From the NCBI GenBank assembly GCA_009760855.2, contig WPIO01000152.1, positions 195,501 through 259,500 of the forward strand: a stretch of 64,000 nt of DNA, in the 5' to 3' direction. This DNA is from Cristatella mucedo. Taxonomy: Eukaryota; Bryozoa; Phylactolaemata; Cristatellidae. The notes under the pieces were generated by a model that was not told where the DNA came from, searched no databases, and was given only the letters and a program-made list of their open reading frames with translations. Positions 52,670 through 63,260 of the stretch are shown piece by piece (position 1 is the stretch's first letter; every line of letters starts with the position of its first letter). A program made the position numbers and the translations under genes.

Positions 52670-53689
52670 TAAATAATAGATGCTATATTAAACGTGAGAC
52701 AATCAAAGCACTCCACTGAAACTACTCTCACCTCGCCTCCCTTCCCCCAATGGCCAACGACATTCTGAGCAGCAACGATTGAGGTAACGCCACGGTTCTG
52801 GTGCTGCACGATTCATCAGCTATGTTTGACACAACTACTCACGATTTCCCACACGAGCGATTGAAAACACCGATCAGTCTGGCAGATAAGGCTCTGGCAC
52901 GGTTCGAGGTTTACTTGCCACATTATTTGATCGCATTCATTATGAATCATGGGGTGGTCAGGTCTCATCTAGTAGACCTGTCATTTGTAGAGTTCCACGA
53001 GGGTCCATTCTCAGTCTTTTGCTGTTCTCAATGCATACCGAGCCTCTCGAAATAGAGATATTCAGGCTCGTGGCTATCACTTGTTTGCTAGTGGAACGAA
53101 ACTGTGCAAGTCATTTAAACGACCGGAATCAACTAAATACTTGCCGTGCTATCCTAGATTTTGGCCATTTTCTCAAGGTAAGACAATGATTATCCCGAAC
53201 TCTTACTCAGACAACATCCTAATCGTACGGGTGGACTAAGAGAATTTACCCTTCTAATTGATGGATCTATTGACTGTGATCAAACGGTCAAAATTTAGGT
53301 GTCATCTTTGATAACTGTCTGAAGTTTTATCTTCTTGTGTCTGGCTAAAGATTTTAATAACTCCCTGGTTCTATTTAGGCTGGACAACTGTAGTTGCGTT
53401 TTGGCTGGGTTACCAAAAAAAAGGTATTAATTAAGCCTCAGCAGCTGGTGACGAATATGGCTGCCAGGTTGGTCAACAAATCTACAAGGTTCAACCACTT
53501 GTCTCCTGAGGAGCTGCAATGGCTTCTGGTTTATCAATGGATACAGAACAAAATTCTTACTCTGATCCACATGGCCTGCCACGACCCTGTTCCTTCATAT
53601 CTAGCTGAACTGCTGCTCCAGTTTCAACCTCCTCGTCCCCTGAGGTCCTCTATGGACAATACATTAGCTGTTTCATTTGGTGATCGAGC
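52670..53689 (+). mobile_element. LINE B fragment, left part (RT motifs A to C-terminal region)
   Basis: Follows the RT order despite decay: KHSTETTL near 52,705, VLHDSSAMFDTTTHDF (motif A position) at 52,800-52,850, a VPRGSILSLLLF motif B at about 52,990-53,030, and a destroyed YADD (HLFASGTK) near 53,080. QQLVTNMAARLVNKST and LVYQWIQNKILTLIHMACHD lie at 53,435-53,585, and SYLAELLLQFQPPRPLRS at 53,600-53,650. It carries the most 5' coding sequence of any LINE B here. It breaks off near 53,690 and resumes at about 54,106. Confidence 0.82.
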
Positions 53690-54105
53690 CTCCAGCCCGT
53701 AAGCACCGAATATTTGGAACTCTCTTCTCACAGCTACGGTCACTACATGCAATGACCCAGCATCCTTACAGTCTCGGCTCAAGATGCTGTACCAGCAAAC
53801 TTACATGTGCCCCAGTAAAATTGTCTTTTTGTTCTGTGTGCTTTGCATTCGTACACGTGCATGATTCAGTGAATGGGACTATTCATAGGTCTTGCTAACA
53901 GTGGCCGTGAATTTATTCATGTTTTCTTCATCGTGCTGGAATTAGGATGATGCCTGCATTTGCATGCAGATATCCCGCATGCCACTAATCATGGATACCG
54001 ATTCACTTGCAGTAAGTTGTATAACACCAGTAGATACTTAGTTCTTTTAAGAAGTTGTACAAAGGCCCGTCATTATTTTTATTATTATTATCATTCATTC
54101 TTTAG
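53690..54105 (+). mobile_element. LINE C-like 3' end nested in LINE B
   Basis: Between two LINE B parts lies a different C-terminus and 3' end: GTAAGCACCGAATATTTGGA, GCATGATTCAGTGAATGGGA, TGCAGATATCCCGCATGCCA, GATACTTAGTTCTTTTAAGA and ATTATTATTATC. The order resembles 58,503-59,110 reversed. Confidence 0.6.
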
Positions 54106-54440
54106 CTTCAAGACTGTTGGCGACTGAGACATTTGATCTGCAGGTACTTAATCGTGGAAGTCACTTCCACAATTCTTATGTGACGATATTTTCTCTCCTG
54201 CTACTAACCTGGGCACACCCTTGCCAGCCATCATGAGCTGCTACTTCCCTGCTCCTCACTTCCTCGGTGGCACTCCTGACTCAGACCAGCTCTCACTTCT
54301 CTTCTGCTTGAGGATGGAGTCTGCTAGCTATCGTTTGCACACAGTAAGCCACTTATAGTTTGAGTGCCCTATACAAAATGCCAGCGTAACACCCACATGG
54401 TCCAATTGGCTTTGTATAGGTACTGACAGAGATAGAATGA
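54106..54440 (+). mobile_element. LINE B fragment, right part
   Basis: ACATTTGATCTGCAGGTACT and GGAAGTCACTTCCACAATTC correspond to the FSFAGPRLWNSLPQF codons. GTAAGCCACTTATAGTTTGA, CCCTATACAAAATGCCAGCG and ACACCCACATGGTCCAATTG follow the LINE B 3' end. The terminal ACATT units are lost. Confidence 0.78.
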
Positions 54441-55089
54441 CTCAAAGTATGCATTCGGGGTAAGAGCTGCGCTTGACAGCAGCTGATAAAAGTTAAGTGG
54501 AGCTTGTGCCAGGCTAGACTGCATATATGGATACACCACATGCCAACATAAGGGGTATATACCTATATACATAATAAATATATATTCAGCATACCTACAA
54601 AACGTGTACACAAATGTTTGTCAGTACATTTGTATTGATACTAATAAATATTGAAATAAATCATATACTGTATCCACAGTTTACTGTACATTAAGTAATT
54701 CAGCTGCTTCTTCGAAGCCATGGTCAGAGCAGTTTTTCACCAGAAACGGTTAACAGAACGATCATAGAATTTGCAAAACATCATTTCTCCTACATGACAA
54801 AAATCTGACGGGATCTCGGCACGTCCATTGGCCACCGATAGTTTCTGTTTGGCAGAGGCAGATGGCTGCGAAATCCCAGCCCACGGCTAGATTTTTAAAA
54901 TGAACATGCTATGCTACCATGTATCAATTAGCCGTTGTACCGATCGTTGCTTAAACAAGGTCTGCTACATCTGCATATATATGATGATATAGCAGCAGAG
55001 CGTAAGCATGTATTCATGTAAGTGCATATTTATGAAATGCTGCTATAAATAATAGCATTTGGCGATATCAATAACAATGCAAACTCGTT
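54441..55089. other. Unassigned AT-rich DNA
   Basis: Nothing recognised. Confidence 0.5.
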
Positions 55090-55885
55090 TGTATTACACC
55101 CTAAGACGACAAAGTCTAAATTCAGGTGTTTTAAACGTGTTGAAAGAGAAGTAATAACGAAGGGTTTTTGGAATTAATTTTACCATGCTTAGATATGCAT
55201 AAAAAAGCAAGTACTATGCTTAGACCGGCATGCAAAGGAAACAAGAAGCTGCTGAAAGCGATTTGCAAATGGGACCCTAGTTCCAAACAGGCACTGAATT
55301 GCGAACATGTAATCAGGCAAAGCATACAAAGGCAAGCATGACATGTGCATAGGGGGTTGTTTGCTAGCCGAACAGATGCATCTTTAGCTGCTGAGACTTA
55401 ATGAACGTTAAGTCAATGCAGGTGGCTTCGGAAGGCAGAAGTTCCAAAATTTCAGCAGATTTGAAATGAAGGTCCAATTGCTAAAAAAAAGTCAAATCTG
55501 TTGTGAGGAACTGCAAGACGACTGAAATCTAAATACAGTGAGGTGTGTGAGCAGGCTGAGCGACCAACAAGGACGAATAGATAGGCTAGTGAAAGTGATC
55601 AAAGCGACCTGTGGGTCAATGAGAGGATCTTGAAGTTTCGAAGATTTAATTATATGCGACCAGTGAAGCCCAGACAGTGAAGGGGTGTGATGTGGCTGTT
55701 ACGCCGTTTACGACAGGCCGGAAAAGCTTCTGCATTATAAATCAATTACAGTCGATTAGGGGAACAGGTATAATTCCAGAATAAAGGAAATTATAGTAAT
55801 GTAGACGAGATGTCACGAACGGGTGAACAAGTTCAGCTTTTGTAGTCTTGCCTATGCATGCCATGAGTTTGGTAATGTTACTCAG
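55090..55885 (-). mobile_element. LINE C fragment, minus strand
   Basis: From the right, minus-strand residues give QLSNITKLMACIGKTTKAEL, HPFVTSRLHYYNFLYSGI, then a diverged C-terminal half. The 3' end has TTTGCATGCCGGTCTAAGCA and a tail with CGTCTTAGGGTGTAATACAA near 55,090-55,115. Several stops are present. It resembles 58,503-59,110 in its 3' half. Confidence 0.7.
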
Positions 55886-55978
55886 TTGGTTGCAACAAAT
55901 GTAAAGTGCCTAGAAAGAGATTAAGTTATCCGATGGTGCTATACTCATGTATTATTATTATTATAATTATTACTATTA
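55886..55978 (+). mobile_element. Solo LINE A/SINE-A-type tail inside LINE C
   Basis: TTGCAACAAATGTAAAGTGC, CTAGAAAGAGATTAAGTTAT, GGTGCTATACTCATGTATTA and ATT triplets, in plus orientation within a minus-strand LINE C. Confidence 0.75.
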
Positions 55979-55984
55979 TAAGTA

Positions 55985-56150
55985 CTGATAGTGGTTCCAC
56001 TTGATAGTGGAACCAAAGTGTTATTCAAATAAAAAGACTGTACGGACGAGTGGGTGAGGTCATCCAACTCGAGGGCGACAGTAGGCTTGGCCAAAGCTAC
56101 CAGGTAGGTCTTATCATCGTTAAGCTTAATGATAAATGTCAATCAAATAT
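55985..56150 (-). mobile_element. LINE C fragment, RT segment
   Basis: Minus-strand FIIKLNDDKTYLVALAKPTV lies immediately upstream (in LINE sense) of the 55,885 part. The conserved NLGV region is missing at the site of the inserted tail. Confidence 0.7.
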
Positions 56151-56152
56151 CT

Positions 56153-56580
56153 GATCATCGAATATTTTTTAGGATACCTTTCAAAAGACAAACATGTTTG
56201 AAATTGCTGTGAAAGTTTTGACGAATTCCAAATAAAAGAACAAAATGTCCACAAACCAAATTTAACCCGGAAGTAACCCAGAAGCAACATACCCACAAAT
56301 ATGAAATTTATTGATCTCTTTATTATATGAGGTGTGTATCTTACTTACTAAATCTGGGTACACCGAAGAAAATTTTTGCAGCGTGTTGAGGCGTATGATT
56401 GTGACTTTAAAAACAGCTTCATTTACAGTGCAGCTTTGTGCCTTGTAAATTCCATAGCTTGGCCAAGACTTCACGGATTAATGTCAAATTCGAAATATGA
56501 GTTCAGCTCTGTTTTCAAATCACAGCTCGAGTTCATTTTGGATTTCGGTTCAGTAATCATTGCTATACTCGTCCATCAAT
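56153..56580 (+). repeat. Repeat X copy 2
   Basis: Parallels 28,457-28,900: CATCGAATATTTTTTAGG, TTTCAAAAGACAAACATG, TTTAACCCGGAAGTAACCCA, GCGTGTTGAGGCGTATGATT, TTGTGACTTTAAAAACAGCT, CCTTGTAAATTCCATAGCTT and ATATGAGTTCAGCTCTGTTT. It ends near CCATCAA, where an inverted copy starts. Confidence 0.72.
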
Positions 56581-56790
56581 GTGGAAAATAAAGCTTCGGG
56601 ATGTTTGATGACATGTAGAGAAGTATTTATCCAACCGAAACCAGAAATAAACGCCTACGATGCTGTACAAGCACAGTTAAACTCAAATTTCAAGTTCTTT
56701 CGTGAAGTATTGTTAGAGTTGTAAAATTTACAAGGCACATAGTTATACTGTAATTGAAGCTGTTTAAAGGCACAAACGTACACGTACCTT
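56581..56790 (-). repeat. Repeat X copy 3 (inverted, partial)
   Basis: Read on the minus strand: GTTTGTGCCTTTAAACAGCT, TGCCTTGTAAATTTTACAAC, TTGAAATTTGAGTTTAACTG, TTTATTTCTGGTTTCGGTTG and CATGTCATCAAACATCCCGA. It aligns with about 28,700-28,930 and keeps the terminal segment that copy 2 lacks. Confidence 0.7.
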
Positions 56791-57250
56791 AGACCAAACC
56801 CGGAGGTACCACCATACTCAAGGGCTCCCGGAAAACCAACTGCCGTTATTTTCAAACTTTGAAATCTCTCACTGAGATACGACCTGATGCAGCTTAGCAC
56901 TGTGCCAGTGATAATTACACATCTCGAGAGGCAGTGTGGAGGTCAAAAGCTGCTGAGAAATCTAGGAGAACTAGCTGCTATGCCTACTCTGATCAGCATG
57001 GTCAAGGTCATTATAAACACGAAGCAGAGCAGTTTATATGGAATACAAGTTGCTATTCATGCAGAACTAGAAAGTGCTATAGACCAACAAAACACTAAGA
57101 CGACTCTAGTTAAGAAGCTGGAGGTGGCTGAATTTTTCTCTGGTAAATTGGCAAAGGTCTGGCCCACTTTATTAAGCACACTGGGCCAATTGCAGCAGCC
57201 TGCTTGGTGACTGATGGTCACAAGGTCGTAAAATGGCTTGTGATCCCTTG
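56791..57250 (-). mobile_element. LINE RT fragment, minus strand
   Basis: Minus-strand LVLLDFSAAF near 56,970 (motif A), IRSYLSERFQSLKITAVG at 56,885-56,835, and a degraded motif B (GFPGALEYGGTSGFGLR). The family assignment (A or C) is uncertain. Confidence 0.62.
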
Positions 57251-58502
57251 CGAACTTAGCCTGCATTATTTTTTTAGGCACCGGTAAGGTGTGGGATCAC
57301 CCATGTCATAAAAGATGAGCTTCGATAACAAGTACAAGGCAGGCATTTGTATTAACCCTAGCACCATCCAGACTACGAATTTCAGAGACAGAGTAATAAA
57401 TGGCAGCTTTAAGACAACCACACAAATGACACCCCACAGGATACTTGACAATGTCTCTTGCTGCTTCCTCTCATCTTGCTGCAGAAAAAAGGCAGCTTGC
57501 CACATATAATATCTTCGGGCATCTTAGCTCCTTTTTGCAAAGCCTGCCATTCGACAACAGCACTGATAGTCATCTGTAGAGCATTATTGATTGTTGAGAC
57601 CTCGACTCAACTGTGTTCAAGACTTTGTTCTTAAGTTTTGCTTTTGCTTGGCTATCATTACCGTTCATTTATAGTCTATAACCTAACAAATATAAAATAA
57701 CTGCTTCACGAGTTGCTGACAAAAACGTGGACTGTCGATCTGTTTGGAAACGAGCCACGTTTGTGGGGGGAGGGTCATATAAAAGTCACACAAAGTCGCA
57801 TACAACTTAAGTCATATACAACTTATCAAATCAGACAAGGTATGGAACCTCGTTTTTCTCGATTGCTGTTCGCTGACCCACCCTAATTTGACTTGTGATA
57901 TCCGACCCTTATGGCACTTATGCTTTGCCTACCAGAAGAAAGCCAGCTCTTAAAGTAAGCTTCCCAATGCACTTCAATTACATATTCAACATTGCAGGGC
58001 TCATAAATTATGTATTGCTAGCATCCTTGATAGCCATTCAGGTGCCTACCTGAACTGTATCAGGCAGACCGGTTACCCTCGGTTGCAGCCTGCATCCACC
58101 AGCAGACTGGCACAGTCACCTTCCCGAGTCACGTTCCAAAGTCACTGGACACAGCCAGCTACTTTCTGACAGCAACTGCTCCCTTGTTTATATCACCAAT
58201 CCTGACATAAAATGACCTTAGCACAATTGTTACTAAGTAGGTCTCAAAACTACTCTGTGTAATACATACTGTCCCACATCTTGTGCTTCAATTCGGCTAG
58301 ATCTAGTACAAGAGCCTATTAGCCCTTGATCACTTATTGCCATTGCTGCAGTTCTGAGGGTAACAATGGCAGCTGCACTATCTGGGGCACCAATGAATAG
58401 AATCCATGTTAATACTGATGCTGGGGTGGTTCTAGCTTTCGCCAGCCACGGCACCAGATCTTGAGCAGGTTAATAGCCATAACTATTTCAATAATGTTTA
58501 TA
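57251..58502. other. Unassigned DNA
   Basis: Short hydrophobic open frames on the minus strand near 57,270-57,505 show no recognisable family. Nothing else is called. Confidence 0.5.
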
Positions 58503-59110
58503 ATAATCATTGGCCGTTTGCATAGCGCCCTAAAAGAACTAGATATATATCCAGGTGCTATTCAAACTCAGCTGTAAGAAAGTCAGCAACCAAGGGTTAG
58601 GGGCATGCATGGTATCAAGCTGAGATAAGCGTGCAAAAGCAAATCGGTATCATGCTTAGGCCAGCATGCTAAAGCCAACAAGATGACACTCGTGGCCATA
58701 CGAACTCTGGCTGGCAACATCCACTGACTGAATCTTGCACAGGTAAGCATGCAAAGTGAATTGGAACAAAATAATTTGAAGTTCAATTGGGCTAAGGTAA
58801 AATCCGACTGGAACATATGCATCTTTAGCTGAGATCAATTGGTCCATACGAGCTGATGGCTCGATGACCACAATGTTAAGATGACTAGATCATGAGGAAC
58901 CGAGGGGTGCAGAGTACACTAGAGGAGTAAGCAGGTGAGATAGGTATGTTAGACAAGCGAGTAAAGCAACCTGTAAGCCGAACAGAGAACCTAGAAATCA
59001 ATCATATGTTTGATAGAGAGCCATTGATGTTTGGTTCAGCAAGTCGAGTTGGCTTGCTGTGAATTTCTTGTCGGTTAAATCCAAAGGTAGAAACGTGAGT
59101 GTCATCGGTA
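58503..59110 (-). mobile_element. LINE C 3' half, minus strand
   Basis: On the minus strand the tail reads CTAGTTCTTTTAGGGCGCTA, then TGCAAACGGCCAATGATTAT (58,540-58,503). Upstream are GATACCATGCATGCCCCTAA and GCATGCTGGCCTAAGCATGA. The decayed C-terminal coding part gives VVIEPSARMDQLISAKDAYV near 58,870-58,810. Confidence 0.62.
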
Positions 59111-60769
59111 TTGCTCACCGACCATGTACATTGTACCCTGATAGTTCTGGGACCTGCCCATTAGGACGACAGCACTGAGCAGAGTATGTTGCATCTAAGG
59201 GGAACCAAGTGATAGTACCAGCGTAAATACTAGTGAAACCGAGCGACCTTTTTCGTAAGGAAGTCCAAGTTACACATGCAATCAAACTACGAACGATTGC
59301 TGATATCACATAGAAAGTAAGTTCTAATAAAACAGAAGCGAGCCTGAGCAAGAGCTCAATTATGCTAGCTGCAGTGGGGAACTGCAGTCCTCTTTTGAAC
59401 GACCAGCACTACAGCAATCGCTAGAGATCGAACGCTATGCAAACCGCGAGAAGGTTTTACTTTTAGTAGCAGCCTAGAACGTACCGATCTAGCCAAGATT
59501 TATAAGCTGTTAGTCTCCAGGCCCCACATGCAAGTCCTCGGCTTGAGTAGCATAGCGGACTGGTGCCGTTGGCCCCAGCTAGTAGCTTGAAGCGAGCCTC
59601 TCACACAGTACCGATGCTCAGCCCGAGTGGCACGCAACCAGCACAATTGCCAGCACTAATTGCTTCCTCTTTGCCTGGCCGAGCAGCAGCTCCCTGAAGG
59701 CCACCGGTGAATGATGAACTCAACGTCTCATGCATCACTTGACTCACATGGCCATACCATCAGAAATATTGCGATTCATATTCAATGCCAGCCACTGAAG
59801 CATTCGTGGCCGACCGTGCTCTTGGAGAACTGCAGTGGCGATAGCTACGGATGCATTGCTCTTGCCAGCCAAGAACAGGCAACCTGTCAATGGGTATGGC
59901 ACTGCGCCTGCAAACATAGGTGAGCCGTACACTTAAGGACAGCAGGATTTTGGCCGCCGGACAACCAGCTTCTACAGCTGAGACACATCACTTTTATTTC
60001 AAATGATTGCATAACAGAGCAGAGAGACCCTTGATCGCTGACAGATTTGATCGGTTGCCATATGCATAGACTCACTTCTGTTCTACTTGGTCTAGTTTGC
60101 CTGACTAAACCAGTGGTAATAAAGTATTTTCCACTGCCCTCGGTTAGGGGTAGTAATGCAGCCGAGGTGCTATGAAAGGCAGTGATATATGAAGGGGCTG
60201 TGAAGTAACAGCTGGAGGAACTGAGGCCAAGGTGGGCGTCGAAGATATAAGGCAGGTGGCACCAGGTTCTTGAAGGCAAGGGGTGGTTCCGTGCAGATGG
60301 TGTGACCCCCATACGTCAAATGTTTATCAACGACAACTGATAGGTAAGGCAGGTTTTTAGGGCCAGGCCGAGGACAGCCGGCTTAGGTAGCTGCTAAATT
60401 ATTAGCCAAGAACTATTGCTGCATTATTTGCTAACAACAAAGTCCATCAGGTTTTAATATTAGCATACATAGCATGCAGATGCCAACCTTGAGATCAGGA
60501 AGCATTGGAAGTACCAAAGATTACTAAATTTTAGCTGATCCTACAGAATATCATCATAATAAGGCTGGCCACCAGCAAGACTGAGACCATATCCTATCGT
60601 AACATCACACGACACACGATTGCTATGACCTACTTCGATTGTTAAGGCTTCTCCCCAGACAGAACTATACAGGAGGGGGCCCCAGCCTTTTTCACTGGAC
60701 TGACTTGAAAGGGATGGAAAGCAACCAGAAAGAGCCACATCGGGTGGCTAGTCTATTCGACACGCAGAC
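59111..60769. other. Unassigned DNA
   Basis: A minus-strand 141-codon open frame (59,887-60,312) and an adjoining PKNLPYLSVVVDKHLTYG segment faintly recall a LINE NLGVxxD region. This is too weak to call. Confidence 0.45.
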
Positions 60770-60955
60770 TGGATCTTGACCCAGTGGTAAGGTGCTGGCA
60801 CATAGAAGACCCAGGTCGTGGGTTTGAGTCCTGCAGCAGCCAATCCTTCACTGCTCACTGCAGGCGGGTTGATAACCACAAAGGCTCTCCTGCTGCTACA
60901 TAAATGTGGCTGTGTGATTAGCCACTCTTTGCTTTAGCTTTTCTTTTTACTGTGA
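60770..60955 (+). mobile_element. SINE-B copy, best preserved
   Basis: tRNA-like head GACCCAGTGGTAAGGTGCTG (A box) and GGTCGTGGGTTTGAGTCCTG (B box). The body is CCAATCCTTCACTGCTCACT, GCAGGCGGGTTGATAACCAC and AAAGGCTCTCCTGCTGCTAC. It ends ATTAGCCACTCTTTGCTTTA with T-rich DNA. It lacks the LINE-like tail of SINE-A, so it may rely on a different partner. Confidence 0.8.
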
Positions 60956-61284
60956 CATTCTGCCTGCACGGCGCTCAGCCCAAGGTATGTACAAGCGCTC
61001 AGTCGATATTACGAGCTGCAAAAAATCTCTTGGTATATTTGCTGTAGTATTGTGGATCGCTTCCACTTTGCTTACTGTTCGTTTTGGAGTGGCCATCTTA
61101 CCTGCTTACACTCTGAATGTTGCTTTAATGGTACCACCACATAACCCTACCGTCCCACATGGGAGGGCAGAGGCTAAAAGCCACCTTAGTCAAATATGGA
61201 TAGAGCCCAGGACTTGGTAGAAGGATTGATCACCGAGGGTTCGACTGTTACAGCATTGGCTTTGATGGCATCACCGAATCACCT
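60956..61284. other. Unassigned spacer
   Basis: A 77-codon open frame (60,987-61,220) is unrecognised. Confidence 0.5.
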
Positions 61285-61418
61285 GGTTTGGCCCAGTGGT
61301 TAATGTGCTCGATTCAAACAAGGTCTGGCCGAGGTCGTGGGCTCGAGCCCCGTGGCATATGGGAAGCACATGAGTCGAGATTAATTCTCTTACGGTGCTA
61401 TACAAATGAATTATATAT
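61285..61418 (+). mobile_element. SINE-A copy, well preserved
   Basis: TGGTTTGGCCCAGTGGTTAA (A box), GGTCGTGGGCTCGAGCCCCG (B box), CATATGGGAAGCACATGAGT and TTCTCTTACGGTGCTATACA followed by AATGAATTATATATA. All parts are in place and close to the inferred consensus. Confidence 0.9.
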
Positions 61419-61874
61419 ACCCCCATTCAACTTGCAGACTCAAGCAGGAAGAGACTGATGTAGGTGTGCCATTAAGATCACTAATAAACCTCTGTTGAAA
61501 AATTGTATAACTAATTAAATACGAATTATTACTTTTCTACATTTTACCATGAAACTATATTCTACTTTTAAATGAGTACAGGCAGTATGGCTATGGCCAG
61601 GTTAGATGGTTGATCACTTCCTGGTCTTGATTTGGTCTTGCTTCCATCTTTAATCAATAGCGTGGGCACGATAGAAATTGTCAATGTAGTTTTAGCCTCC
61701 CGCGCCCCCTACACTTCCGTAAAGAGCTACCAGACTTTAAGTATGGCGACTCTAGAGACTTGTCAGGCGGCTATCATTTTTTCGGGGGTTCAGTGGACAC
61801 TTTCTGTGCTATGTCAATTCCACAAAGGTTGCTTTTCCTTTTTATTTTTTACTAAGGTCTAACCATAACACGAG
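61419..61874. other. Unassigned spacer
   Basis: Nothing recognised. Confidence 0.5.
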
Positions 61875-63260
61875 CAATTTATTTATATGGTACCTCATGT
61901 GAGCCCAATTTCATTCCTTTTACATGCGCTTAATAGCAAGTGTGTGAAATGATTAGTAACAACACGCAACAGTTCAGCTTACAGTATAAGCACATAGAGA
62001 GCTAAGAATGTGGACGGAGCACAGGCTGTAAAGAACAGGTGGGTGTTTTAGCCTCTTAATGGATGCCATCCAACCAGGAGATGAAGCATAGTTATCGGTC
62101 GCTGGCGAGTTCCACGCTTTCAAAAAATAGGAACCGAGTAACGATCTCCAACCTATCTGAAGTTTGTTTAGAGATGACAAATCACATCAAACGACCGTAA
62201 CACGAGGAATGCATGGTGAGAGAGAAAGCCTGACTAGAAAGTCTTTCAGATGGATAGGCTGGAAAAGAGAATGAAAGGTTAAACCTAAAGGTTACAGTGA
62301 CACATCCTTGAATTCGATATGCTGCTGCATGTTGAGCCAATGCATGCAGATAAGAAGATAAGAAGTCAAAGTGATGAAATATGTCAAGCTTGAAGTTTAC
62401 AATTTACAACAGAAAAACCTAGCTTCAGAGTTTTTCCCCAATTAGAAGCATCTATTTATTACATACTGTAGGGAGACCTGCAAGCAGCAAGAAATTGAAG
62501 TCTACACTGGATATCACAAGCGCATGACCATCTTTGCCTGTGGTATCCTTGTCTAAGCATGCCTAACATTTTGCAAAATTACATAGAAGTCGGTAGACTT
62601 GAAGGCGGCACTTGTGTGGTCTTCTAATAAAGAGCCATTTTGAAAGAGGACATTCAAATTCCGGAGAGAGGTTACAGAATATACGGTAGCCAAGCCAAGA
62701 TGAAGGCTTAGGCCTTTTGTTTGCTCACAATAAGTAAGCTGATTTTTATCATCATTCAATTTAAGTAAGATTGCTTCCCTCTAATCACGAATTTAAGCAA
62801 TAAATGCTGTTAGGAAGCTAAGAGAGTTTGAGATGCAAGAAAGCATGGAAGGATTTAATCGAAGTTACAGATGTGTGTAGTCTGCAAGAAAATCAAAGCC
62901 TAGATTCTGCTTGGTGATAACATCGGCAAGAGTGCGAGTATTCATTGCAAAAAGAAGTGATCTCAACCGATCTAAACAGATCTAAAACGAACCCTTGGAG
63001 AAAATGATACTTTAAAGGCACATTGGAAGACCGTTAGCATCTGATCTTTGAAATCTCTCACATTGTGATTGGACCTAGATCATTGTAGCACAGTGCATGT
63101 GATGCTTGGCAAGAAGACAGGAGCCCAAGAAAGGCTTAGTGATCAAGAGTATCAAAAGTTGCAACCAAAATATTCAGCAGAACTAGCACAGAGACTCTGC
63201 CTAAGTCAGCATTCCTGAGAAGGTCAGTCTAAGGGGCTTGTTGAGTTTTTGGACGAATAT
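61875..63260 (-). mobile_element. LINE A-like copy, minus strand, degraded
   Basis: Minus-strand order from the right: a decayed motif A region near 63,160-63,100 (ATFDTLDH-like), motif-B area near 63,000, and LNDDKNQLTYCEQTKGLSLH at 62,759-62,700. FQNGSLLEDHTSAAFKSTDF is near 62,650-62,590. SYFLKAWNSPATDNYASSP (62,130-62,075) is the C-terminus. A tail with CCATATAAATAAATTG sits near 61,880-61,900. The LINE order is preserved over 1.4 kb despite many stops. Confidence 0.68.

Noticed and set aside
59887-60400. Minus-strand LINE NLGV-like segment (PKNLPYLSVVVDKHLTYG)
   Set aside because: One weak motif with no neighbouring RT motifs or tail in order.
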